Part shown: piece after piece, positions 1-6,998 of the stretch
Numbering within the stretch: position 1 is the first letter of the stretch
Layout: every line of letters begins with the position of its first letter
Assembly (NCBI GenBank): GCA_031277615.1
Contig: JAITMC010000025.1
Span: 96,193-160,192 of the forward strand
Reading direction: 5' to 3'
Origin: Chryseobacterium sp.
Lineage (GTDB): Bacteria > Bacteroidota > Bacteroidia > Flavobacteriales > Weeksellaceae
Length of the DNA stretch: 64,000 nt
Made by a program: the position numbers and the translations under genes
Notes under the pieces: generated by a model
Seen by the model: only the letters and a program-made list of their open reading frames with translations
Databases searched by the model: none
What the model was told of the DNA's origin: nothing

Positions 1-74
<74 letters not shown>

Positions 75-109
75 GTTTTGTGAGTGCAAATATAGGAAAG
101 ATTTTTTAA

Positions 110-829
110 TTACAAAACAATTCCATCAAAATTTTTCATTGCAATTAATTTTTCTGTGGTAAAGCCCTCAGCATAAGCAACTCCTGATAACCTGCCTAAA
201 TCCTGAGCACGGTAAGTAAGACTCTCGAAAAAGTCTTTTGTGGCAATCGGGGTAACAGGTTCTTTAGAAGTTGGGTCATAAAACTGGGTTTTGAATGCCA
301 TACATGCAGCGATCTTTTTATCGAGATGCTCAGAGATGTCGATTACGAATTCCGGTTTGATATCTTTCCACTGAATGTAGTGAAAAATATGCTTCGGTCT
401 CCAGACTTCCTGATTTTCTCCGTCCAGTACGGTTTCAATTTTCCTCAGTCCGGATAAAAAGCACGCATCCGACACTAATTTCGCTCCTTTTGCATGATCC
501 GGATGTCTATCATCAATAGCATTGGCTAAGACGATTTCCGGCCTGTATCTGCGAATCATTTTTACGATCCTCATCTGGTAATCTTCCGAGTTCACCAAAA
601 AGCCGTCTTTCATTCCGAGATTTTCTCTGGCGGAGACTCCGAGAATCTTTGCAGATTCTGCTGCTTCTTCTTTTCGGGTTTCATCGGTTCCTCTGGTTCC
701 GAGTTCTCCTTTGGTAAGATCTACAATCACGCAGGTCTTTCCTTCCGAAATCAGTTTGGCAATAGTTCCGCCACATCCCAGCTCTACATCATCAGGATGG
801 GCTCCAAAAGCAAGTATATCAGTTTTCAT
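110..829 (-). CDS. bshB1: BshB1: N-acetylglucosaminyl-malate deacetylase of bacillithiol synthesis (PIG-L family)
   Basis: This is a 239-residue PIG-L/LmbE-type zinc deacetylase. In bacillithiol synthesis the enzyme removes acetate from GlcNAc-malate in the cytoplasm. The zinc-binding HPDD motif is at residues 11-14 inside FGAHPDDVELGCGG, and the second family motif RHPDH is at 108-112. The open frame extends 12 codons further upstream (to 865), but the family begins with MKTDILAFGAHPDD. The upstream stretch also overlaps the hairpin of the preceding gene's terminator, so I place the start at 829. The gene stands alone between tRNA-His and the TPR gene. Whether bshA and bshC are present cannot be seen here. 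Confidence 0.9.
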   Translation of the reverse strand: MKTDILAFGAHPDDVELGCGGTIAKLISEGKTCVIVDLTKGELGTRGTDETRKEEAAESAKILGVSARENLGMKDGFLVNSEDYQMRIVKMIRRYRPEIVLANAIDDRHPDHAKGAKLVSDACFLSGLRKIETVLDGENQEVWRPKHIFHYIQWKDIKPEFVIDISEHLDKKIAACMAFKTQFYDPTSKEPVTPIATKDFFESLTYRAQDLGRLSGVAYAEGFTTEKLIAMKNFDGIVL

Positions 830-849
830 ACTTTCAAAGATAGGTTTAA

Positions 850-886
850 AATAAAAACTTCCCAAACATTACGAATGGGAAGTTTT
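850..886 (-). terminator. Rho-independent terminator of the TPR gene
   Basis: On the minus strand, AACTTCCC (884-877) pairs with GGGAAGTT (863-856) and is followed by TTTAT. It lies 25 bases beyond the stop of the TPR gene and directly upstream of the bshB1 start, separating the two transcripts. Confidence 0.7.
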
Positions 887-910
887 AATATCTGTAATTT
901 AAATTTTAAA

Positions 911-2542
911 TTATTTGTTGATCTCTGCATTTAATTTTACAGCATCCTGATAAGCTGGGTCAAGCTGTAAAGATTTCGCTACATAATCCTTCGCTTTGGC
1001 AGCATCAGAATCTTTCACCATGTAAGCTACTGCAAAGTAAGCATAAGCAAGAGTCTGCTTGTTGGCTTCCTGATCAGCAGGTTTTACAGTACTGATGAAT
1101 TTTTCATAAGCCAGCTTTGCTGCATCATTATTTCCTGCCTGCTGGTAAGAATATCCCTGGCTGTAATAAGCCGGTGCCCAATCCGGAAGAAGGGCGATCA
1201 TTTTCTGCCATGTAAGAACAGCACCGTTCCAGTTTTTAGCATCCTGATAAGCGGTAGCTAATTTGAATAATGAATCAGAATCCTGCGGATTTTCAGCTAC
1301 TTTTTTCTTCAGTGCATCAATTTCCGGAGTAGTAGGTCCTTTATCAGCTTCAGCCTGAGAAGCTCCTCCTCCTGCGATATTAGCCAATTCGATATCCCAC
1401 TTCATTGTTTCATCTTTTGCAGCCTTAGCAATTGCTACTTTTTGCTGAGATTCGTTCATTAAAGCTGTTTTCTTGGCAGCATCGGTTTCTGTTTTAGCAA
1501 GACCAGCTGCGATAAGCCCCTGAAGTCCCTGATCCGCCGGCTGAATTCTTGTTTTTTCAGCCTGGGAAACGAAAGTATCCATATTTTGTTTTGCTTCGGC
1601 ATAGTTTCCGTCTGCATAAGACTGGTATGCTCTCAACTTAAATTTGATAGGATCATCCACTTTATCGAAGATCTTATCCAATACTGTTTTAGAGTTAGCG
1701 TAGTCTTCGTTGGAGAAGTATAGTTTAGAAATTTCCAACTGGGTATACGGATCCTCATCAGCATATTTTGTATAGTTGATCAAATCCTGAGTTGCTTTTG
1801 CATTCTGCTGGTATCTGATGTCATAATATGCCATAGCTTTATAGGCAGGAGCATACGTAGCATCTACCCCGATAGCTTTGTCAATATTCTGTTTTGCCTG
1901 CTGCCATTGTTGTGCCGCCATCCATAAAGTCGCCATTCTTGTATATACAGACGCTTTATTTTTAGCTAAAGGAAGTGCTTTATCGTAAGCAGACATGGCA
2001 TCACCAGGAACTCTTTTTAATCTGTAAGCATCACCAAGGGTATAGTAGAAGTGAGCAGGAACTCCTTTCTTTTCAGCTTTTTCAATCGCTTTTTTCAGGT
2101 ATTGAATAGCCGCATCAGGAGCACTGTTTTTTTCAAATAAAGTTAATGCTTCAGCAGCTCTGAACAATACTTCAGGATCTTTTTCTCTGGAATCAGTTAC
2201 AATTTTCTGAATTTCAGTAATGGCACTTCTATCACCTTTCCCTAATTTTACAGTAGCCAGACCGATTTTGTTTAAAAAGCTCTTTCCGTCAGCAGCCAGA
2301 CCTTTGTTGAAGCTTTCAATTGCTTTGGCATAATCAGGTTCTCCCTGCTTTAAATACGTATTTCCTAAGTAGAAGTAATTTTCTGCACTTGGTTCTTTCG
2401 CGATCATATTCGTGAAATTGGTTTTAGCCTGTGCAAACTTATCACTGTCTATGCTGTTAATACCGTCCTGCAGCGTCTGTGCAGAAGCGAAACCGGCAAA
2501 AAATACTACGGCTGCTCCAAAAGCAATCTTTTTTACATTCAT
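911..2542 (-). CDS. Exported tetratricopeptide-repeat protein
   Basis: This is a protein of about 543 residues with a cleavable signal peptide (MNVKKIAFGAAVVFFAGFAS, then AQ) followed by tandem 34-residue helical TPR units. Typical unit cores are AENYFYLGNTYLKQGEPDYA, AHFYYTLGDAYRLKRVPGDA and APAYYSQGYSYQQAGNNDAA. TPR solenoids hold protein partners. A periplasmic or outer-membrane scaffolding role is plausible but is inference. Two further in-frame Met codons lie upstream (2548 and 2560). I chose 2542 because it gives the best signal peptide. The gene is downstream of the PstS-like lipoprotein in the same direction with a gap of about 108 bases, and a clear terminator follows it. Confidence 0.85.
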   Translation of the reverse strand: MNVKKIAFGAAVVFFAGFASAQTLQDGINSIDSDKFAQAKTNFTNMIAKEPSAENYFYLGNTYLKQGEPDYAKAIESFNKGLAADGKSFLNKIGLATVKLGKGDRSAITEIQKIVTDSREKDPEVLFRAAEALTLFEKNSAPDAAIQYLKKAIEKAEKKGVPAHFYYTLGDAYRLKRVPGDAMSAYDKALPLAKNKASVYTRMATLWMAAQQWQQAKQNIDKAIGVDATYAPAYKAMAYYDIRYQQNAKATQDLINYTKYADEDPYTQLEISKLYFSNEDYANSKTVLDKIFDKVDDPIKFKLRAYQSYADGNYAEAKQNMDTFVSQAEKTRIQPADQGLQGLIAAGLAKTETDAAKKTALMNESQQKVAIAKAAKDETMKWDIELANIAGGGASQAEADKGPTTPEIDALKKKVAENPQDSDSLFKLATAYQDAKNWNGAVLTWQKMIALLPDWAPAYYSQGYSYQQAGNNDAAKLAYEKFISTVKPADQEANKQTLAYAYFAVAYMVKDSDAAKAKDYVAKSLQLDPAYQDAVKLNAEINK

Positions 2543-2650
2543 AATCATTATATCTTTCATTTTATATTTTTCTATATTCGAGTTATATTCTACACAATTT
2601 TCAGACCAAAATAAGGTTTTTCTGGAGGGTAAAATACGATTTAATATTTT

Positions 2651-3523
2651 TTAACGCATCTGTACCTCTCTCTTATAGAGGTTGTAAGGTTGTAATCCTT
2701 CTTTCTGGACGATCATTTGTCCGAGTTGGGTACATGAATATCTGATGAAGCCATTGGCTATGTTAAAGTTTCCTTCATTTGTTAAAAAATAAAGAATCCG
2801 GGTAAACGGATATTTCATTTCACGCATTCCTTCAAAGTCAGCGGTATACAGTTTGCCCTGATCTTCAATAGGAAGCACTTTAACCATTTCTCTCAGCTTC
2901 TGGGACGTTTTATCATAAGGACGGCTGAAGGTATTCAAGCCTATAACACCGATTTTACCGGGATGTTTTCCTAATTCCTCAATAATATTCTGGTTTCCCG
3001 GGATAATGGAAAATTTAAGGTCTTTAGGCTGTTTTTTTAATTTCTGGGCAACAAAATTCAGATTACTGGAATTGGTTCCGTCAAAAATAAAGTTTTTATC
3101 TTCAGATGCCATTCCGGTTTTAATTTCATCCATAGAAATACTTTCCTTAGGCGAATCTTTAGGGACTACAAAAATGACCGCATCCGCTGCAAACCTGGCA
3201 GGAAGGAACTTAAGATCTACCTGATCTTCATAGGTTTTTATTTCTTCCGGGCTAAGATCTCTGGACATTACGGCTATTCTTGCTTTATCATTAAGCAGGT
3301 CAATAAAGCCAAGGTCCTCTTTTTTGGTAACCACCTTGATACGGGTATCGGGATAGTTGATCATATATCCTTCTGCCAAAGCTTCTGTAACACTTTTGAA
3401 GGATTCATCAGCCAGAATAGTCAGGTCACCTTTATGATAGGACGGAGATTTATCCTCTTTTTTACAGCCTACAGCGATGGCACTTAAAACACACAGTACC
3501 AATGCTTTTAAACTATTCTTCAT
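2651..3523 (-). CDS. PstS-family phosphate-binding-like lipoprotein
   Basis: This 290-residue periplasmic binding-protein-fold lipoprotein has a signal peptide MKNSLKALVLCVLSAIAVGC that ends in a lipobox Cys at residue 20. The body resembles PstS-like substrate-binding proteins: a two-lobe fold starting at GDLTILADESFKSVTEALAE, then DAVIFVVPKDSP, NFIFDGTNSSNL and a late YPFTRILYFLTNEG segment. No pstC, pstA or pstB genes are nearby. The companions are a small membrane protein whose end overlaps this start by 11 bases and, farther upstream, the TonB operon. A function as an independent phosphate or anion scavenger is possible but unproven. An in-frame extension to 3592 exists, but the signal peptide fixes the start at 3523. 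Confidence 0.8.
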   Translation of the reverse strand: MKNSLKALVLCVLSAIAVGCKKEDKSPSYHKGDLTILADESFKSVTEALAEGYMINYPDTRIKVVTKKEDLGFIDLLNDKARIAVMSRDLSPEEIKTYEDQVDLKFLPARFAADAVIFVVPKDSPKESISMDEIKTGMASEDKNFIFDGTNSSNLNFVAQKLKKQPKDLKFSIIPGNQNIIEELGKHPGKIGVIGLNTFSRPYDKTSQKLREMVKVLPIEDQGKLYTADFEGMREMKYPFTRILYFLTNEGNFNIANGFIRYSCTQLGQMIVQKEGLQPYNLYKREVQMR

Positions 3524-3710
3524 TTCCTGAATTTTTGATTTTTGAAACGGCTCTGTAGATTCTAAAAAAACCATAAAGAATAAGCACTGCACCTAACGCA
3601 TAAGCGACAGCAGGCTCCAGAATCGTAAAGAAAAATTTGTAGGCAATCACCACTCCTCCCAATACGATATAAAATAATCCTGTAATCAAGGATAACCAAT
3701 TGAACATCAT
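3513..3710 (-). CDS. Small two-helix membrane protein, unknown function
   Basis: This 65-residue protein has two hydrophobic helices (about residues 4-25 and 30-52) and a basic tail RIYRAVSKIKNSGNEE. I recognise no named family. It overlaps the start of the PstS-like lipoprotein gene by 11 bases on the same strand, so the two are very likely translationally coupled. A terminator separates it from the tonB operon upstream. The start has two adjacent ATG codons (3710 and 3707). Confidence 0.75.
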   Translation of the reverse strand: MMFNWLSLITGLFYIVLGGVVIAYKFFFTILEPAVAYALGAVLILYGFFRIYRAVSKIKNSGNEE

Positions 3711-3733
3711 GTAACAAAAATACCAAAAAAAAT

Positions 3734-3763
3734 AAAAAAGAGAAGCATCTGCTTCTCTTTTTC
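3734..3763 (-). terminator. Rho-independent terminator of the exbB-exbD-tonB operon
   Basis: On the minus strand, AGAGAAGCA-GA-TGCTTCTCT is followed by a run of T (3738-3733). It sits about 25 bases after the tonB stop. Confidence 0.8.
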
Positions 3764-3784
3764 TTTATAATTGAATAAGATTTA

Positions 3785-4627
3785 TTATTCAAAGTTCATT
3801 GTAAACGGAACGCTATAGTAAGATCTAACGCTCTCCCCGTTTCTTTTCGCAGGAGTCCATTTTTTCAGTTTCTTCACTACACGTACTGCTTCACTGTTGA
3901 AGTCGCCGTTTGGAGATTTCTCTTCAATGGTAACTCCGGAAACAGTTCCGTCTTTTTCTACAACGAATTTAAGCTTAGCTTTAAGGGTACCTTCCCCTCC
4001 TTCCATTAATGAAGTATCGAAGTTTTCCCCAAGGAACTTTCTTAATGCTCCCATACCTCCAGGATATTCTGCAGACTGGTCTACATCTTTGTAGATCTCA
4101 TTAGGGTTATTCGTCTTCACCTCTGCAGTCGTTACTTTCGTCCCTGTAGATGGTGGTGGCGGCGGTGGTGTATAAGCCGGAGCTTTTACTCCTTCCTGAT
4201 TCTGTAAACCAGTTGTTGTTTCCAACTGCTTAGAAATCGGTGGCGGAGGTGTTTCAATCTTCGGAGCTTTTACAGGCTCAGGAACCACGTTCTGGATTAC
4301 CTCAATTTTCTCTTCTTCTTTCGGAGGTGGAGGTGGTGGAGGTGGTTCATCTTCTTTAGGCTGCTCGATAATCGGTTCTTCTTCGATAATGTCTACAAGA
4401 TTAGCCTCAACTTCCTGTTTTGGCGGAGCTGTAAGATTTTTGATCGTAAGATAGATGAACGGAGACAAAGCCATCAACAGGAATAAAGCTGTTCCTATGA
4501 TAAAAGATTTAGTCAAAAGTCTAGGATACTGATGTCTAAGATCATAGGCACCATATTCCTTGTTTCTATTTTCAAATACGATTTCGTCTAAGGTAAGATT
4601 CGGACCGTATGCATTTTCATCTGCCAT
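3785..4627 (-). CDS. tonB: TonB energy transducer
   Basis: This 280-residue TonB protein carries proton-motive energy from an ExbB/ExbD motor to outer-membrane receptors. After a short cytoplasmic tail with YGAYDLRHQYPRLLTKS there is one membrane segment (about residues 38-62). A Pro/Glu/Lys-rich periplasmic spacer (about 80-165, with runs such as EPPPPPPPPKEEEK) follows, and then the C-terminal TonB domain (about 185-280) opening with AEYPGGMGALRKFL. It is the last gene of the exbB-exbD-exbD-tonB operon, 23 bases after the second exbD. The long poly-proline tract should span the periplasm. Confidence 0.92.
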   Translation of the reverse strand: MADENAYGPNLTLDEIVFENRNKEYGAYDLRHQYPRLLTKSFIIGTALFLLMALSPFIYLTIKNLTAPPKQEVEANLVDIIEEEPIIEQPKEDEPPPPPPPPKEEEKIEVIQNVVPEPVKAPKIETPPPPISKQLETTTGLQNQEGVKAPAYTPPPPPPSTGTKVTTAEVKTNNPNEIYKDVDQSAEYPGGMGALRKFLGENFDTSLMEGGEGTLKAKLKFVVEKDGTVSGVTIEEKSPNGDFNSEAVRVVKKLKKWTPAKRNGESVRSYYSVPFTMNFE

Positions 4628-4650
4628 AGATATACAATTTAATGGTTAAA

Positions 4651-5217
4651 TTACTTGGTGGCAGCCGGTGCAGCAGCACCTCCTACTTTTTTCTCGTAAA
4701 TCGCTTTTTCCCAAGGCTTCAGATCGGTAACCCCGTACTGTTCGCTTTTGGTAATCGCCATTTCATCAAGAATATCCACGAAGTTTTTATATACAGCATC
4801 GTCAGTGGGCTTAATGATCACAGTAAATTTACTTTGATCAGCAGCTCTTGCTTTTGCCTGCTCAATTACTTTTCTGATTCCTTCTCTGTCCAGGGTAGTT
4901 TCGTTAAGGTTCTGATCAGTGAGGGAAGTATTATCCTGCTGGTGCCAGAACACTTTGTTGTCTTTACCTAATAATATAGAGATAGAGTTTGAAAGTTTAA
5001 TTTCTGTTGGAGGTGGTTTTTTTGTTTCATCTTTCGGTTTTGCCGGAAGACCCAAATCCATAACGTTCGGTTTGCTAAATGTAGTTGTGAACATAAAGAA
5101 GGTAATCAATAGAAAACCCAAGTCCACCATCGGAGTCATATCAACTCTGGTACTCTGTTTCTTGGAACGTACCTTGCCGCCTTTGGCGCCTTTTTCCTGT
5201 ACTTGTACTTCTGCCAT
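4651..5217 (-). CDS. exbD: ExbD/TolR-family biopolymer transporter (second copy in operon)
   Basis: This 188-residue ExbD-type protein has a basic cytoplasmic N-terminus (residues 1-25), one transmembrane helix with the proton-path Asp in MTPMVDLGFLLITFFMFTT, and a periplasmic domain that ends with VIIKPTDDAVYKNFVD and a small Ala/Pro tail. It lies 15 bases after the other exbD and 23 before tonB. Two dissimilar ExbDs beside one ExbB is common in Bacteroidota TonB operons. A close paralog of this copy occurs alone at 27623-28141. Confidence 0.9.
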   Translation of the reverse strand: MAEVQVQEKGAKGGKVRSKKQSTRVDMTPMVDLGFLLITFFMFTTTFSKPNVMDLGLPAKPKDETKKPPPTEIKLSNSISILLGKDNKVFWHQQDNTSLTDQNLNETTLDREGIRKVIEQAKARAADQSKFTVIIKPTDDAVYKNFVDILDEMAITKSEQYGVTDLKPWEKAIYEKKVGGAAAPAATK

Positions 5218-5232
5218 TTCTAAATGATTATA

Positions 5233-5835
5233 TTATGGTTTACCTTCTTGTGATGTAATCAACCAAAATTTAAGAAAATCAATATCTCTCAAACCCTCAA
5301 ACAGGCTTTTAACTTTAGGGTATTCAGTAGTAACGTCACCTTTAATCGCTAATTTGTATTCAGGATTAACGCTCAAACTCTGTTGTACCCAGTCAATTAA
5401 CTGCTTATTTGTACTGTCCATCGGAATCCCTGTAGGACTCTTATAATTTTTCTGCTCATCTTCAGACAAATCCAGATAGCCTTTCAGCTGGCTCATAGGA
5501 ACCCCGATTGCCTGTACTTTCTGGAATGCAATTTTTTGCTTGGTATCAAAAGTCATTTTATACTTTTCACCCATTTTTTCCAAAAGTGCAACTCTTTCTG
5601 ATGCGTTTTCTACGGGCTGGAAATAGAATTTCCCATCCGGTGTAGCATTGATCGTCATAAGACTGGCATCAGGAAGAAGTTTTTCTGATATTGAAGATGG
5701 CGGCTTAATCTGCTCCACGTCAGGTTTTTTAAACTGAGTGGTCAAGATAAAGAACGTAAGGAGTAGGAATGCAACGTCACACATTGCAGTCATGTCTGTA
5801 ATTACTCCATGTCTTTTTGGTTTGACTCTCGCCAT
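5233..5835 (-). CDS. exbD: ExbD/TolR-family biopolymer transporter (first copy in operon)
   Basis: This 200-residue ExbD-type protein has the membrane helix TAMCDVAFLLLTFFILTTQF with the conserved Asp, preceded by a basic tail RVKPKRHG. The periplasmic part is longer than that of the second copy and has an insert around TKQKIAFQKVQAIGVPMSQL. It follows exbB by 59 bases. It should form the motor with ExbB, possibly as a heteromer with the neighbouring ExbD. That pairing is inference. Confidence 0.9.
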   Translation of the reverse strand: MARVKPKRHGVITDMTAMCDVAFLLLTFFILTTQFKKPDVEQIKPPSSISEKLLPDASLMTINATPDGKFYFQPVENASERVALLEKMGEKYKMTFDTKQKIAFQKVQAIGVPMSQLKGYLDLSEDEQKNYKSPTGIPMDSTNKQLIDWVQQSLSVNPEYKLAIKGDVTTEYPKVKSLFEGLRDIDFLKFWLITSQEGKP

Positions 5836-5894
5836 TATTATTAATGATTTTTAATTAAACTTCTTTTTACTTACTGCAAAATCCTTGCTAATTC

Positions 5895-6758
5895 TTAGTT
5901 GAATTCAGCGAAAGACTGCTGGATGCTCATAGCGATCTCGTCGATCTTATAAGTTAATCCGTCAATTTTAGAAGTAAAGAAGTTGTAAAGGATAATAGCG
6001 ATTGCTGAAGTACCAATACCTAAAGCGGTGTTGATTAGTGCTTCGGAGATACCTGTAGAAAGTGCAGCAGCATCCGGAGTACCACCACCTGAACCTAATG
6101 CGAAGAATGCCTTGATCATCCCGATTACCGTTCCAAGAAGTGCTACTAGTGTTGCAACCGTTCCTAAAGTAGAAAGGATCATCATGTTTTTCTCAAGCAT
6201 TGGCATCTCAAGAGTAGTAGCCTCTTCGATAGCTTTGTTAAGAGCTACCATTTTTTGCTCTTTATTTAAAGTAGTATCATGAGAAAGAGCTTTGTAAGTA
6301 GTAAGACCTTCTTTCACTACGTTACCTACAGAACCTTGTTGTCTGTCACACTCTTCCAAAGCTTCATCGATTTTGTTTTTGTTCAATAAGCTTCTTACCT
6401 GAACTACGAAGTTGTCTAAGTTTCCTTTACCAGCAGCTTTGCTTAGTACGAAATATCTTTCAAAAGAGAAAACAATTACCGTGATCATGAAAGTAATCAA
6501 GATAGGTACGATAACCCCTCCTTTGTAGATAATACCTAAAAACGACTCTGGGTGAATGTCTTTTCCTTCAACACTTGAAAAAGCTACAGATCCGCTTCCA
6601 AGTTTATCTGCATCTTTAAAGTTTCCTGGGCTTCCAAGAACGAATAAATAAATACATACTCCTATAATAAACAGAATAGGAATAATAACAGCTGGATTTA
6701 AACCTCCTGCTTTTCTAGCAACTACTTGCTCATCATTTTTTGAAACATTCATTTCCAT
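5895..6758 (-). CDS. exbB: ExbB (MotA/TolQ/ExbB proton channel)
   Basis: This 287-residue inner-membrane proton-channel protein has an N-terminal helix (about residues 20-42), a second near 75-95 (VPILITFMITVIVFSFERYF), then a cytoplasmic loop. The family's paired helices follow near 195-220 (STLGTVATLVALLGTVIGMI) and 240-265. It is the first gene of the TonB operon. The start is either ATG 6758 (MEMNV) or ATG 6752, and there is little to choose between them. A TAATTTTG promoter element lies about 50 bases upstream. Confidence 0.92.
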   Translation of the reverse strand: MEMNVSKNDEQVVARKAGGLNPAVIIPILFIIGVCIYLFVLGSPGNFKDADKLGSGSVAFSSVEGKDIHPESFLGIIYKGGVIVPILITFMITVIVFSFERYFVLSKAAGKGNLDNFVVQVRSLLNKNKIDEALEECDRQQGSVGNVVKEGLTTYKALSHDTTLNKEQKMVALNKAIEEATTLEMPMLEKNMMILSTLGTVATLVALLGTVIGMIKAFFALGSGGGTPDAAALSTGISEALINTALGIGTSAIAIILYNFFTSKIDGLTYKIDEIAMSIQQSFAEFN

Positions 6759-6808
6759 ATTTAACTAAATTATATTGTTTTAAAATTTTACAGGGTGTAA
6801 ATTAAAGG

Positions 6809-6816
6809 CAAAATTA
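6809..6816 (-). promoter_or_regulatory. -7 element for the exbB-exbD-exbD-tonB operon
   Basis: TAATTTTG on the minus strand fits the Bacteroidota TAnnTTTG -7 box. No good TTTG -33 box is seen at the usual spacing. It would give a leader of about 46 bases before exbB. The rest of 6759-6998 is AT-rich with no other feature I can support. Confidence 0.5.
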
Positions 6817-6998
6817 ATTAAAATGCAAGAGTCTTAAATAAACATTTTGCTTTTTTTTGATAAAGAAATTTTAATACGATTTCGATATAATAATTATTTT
6901 TAAAAATTTTATTTATTTTCCCCAATTTTAACATTTGGGTTAAAAATTTAAAAAAATAAGCCCTTCATTTTTTTTAATTTACCAATGTTAATTTTTTT

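Noticed and set aside
2412-2654. 80-codon plus-strand frame over the TPR gene start
   Set aside because: It is antisense to the signal peptide of the TPR gene and ends in AT-rich intergenic DNA.
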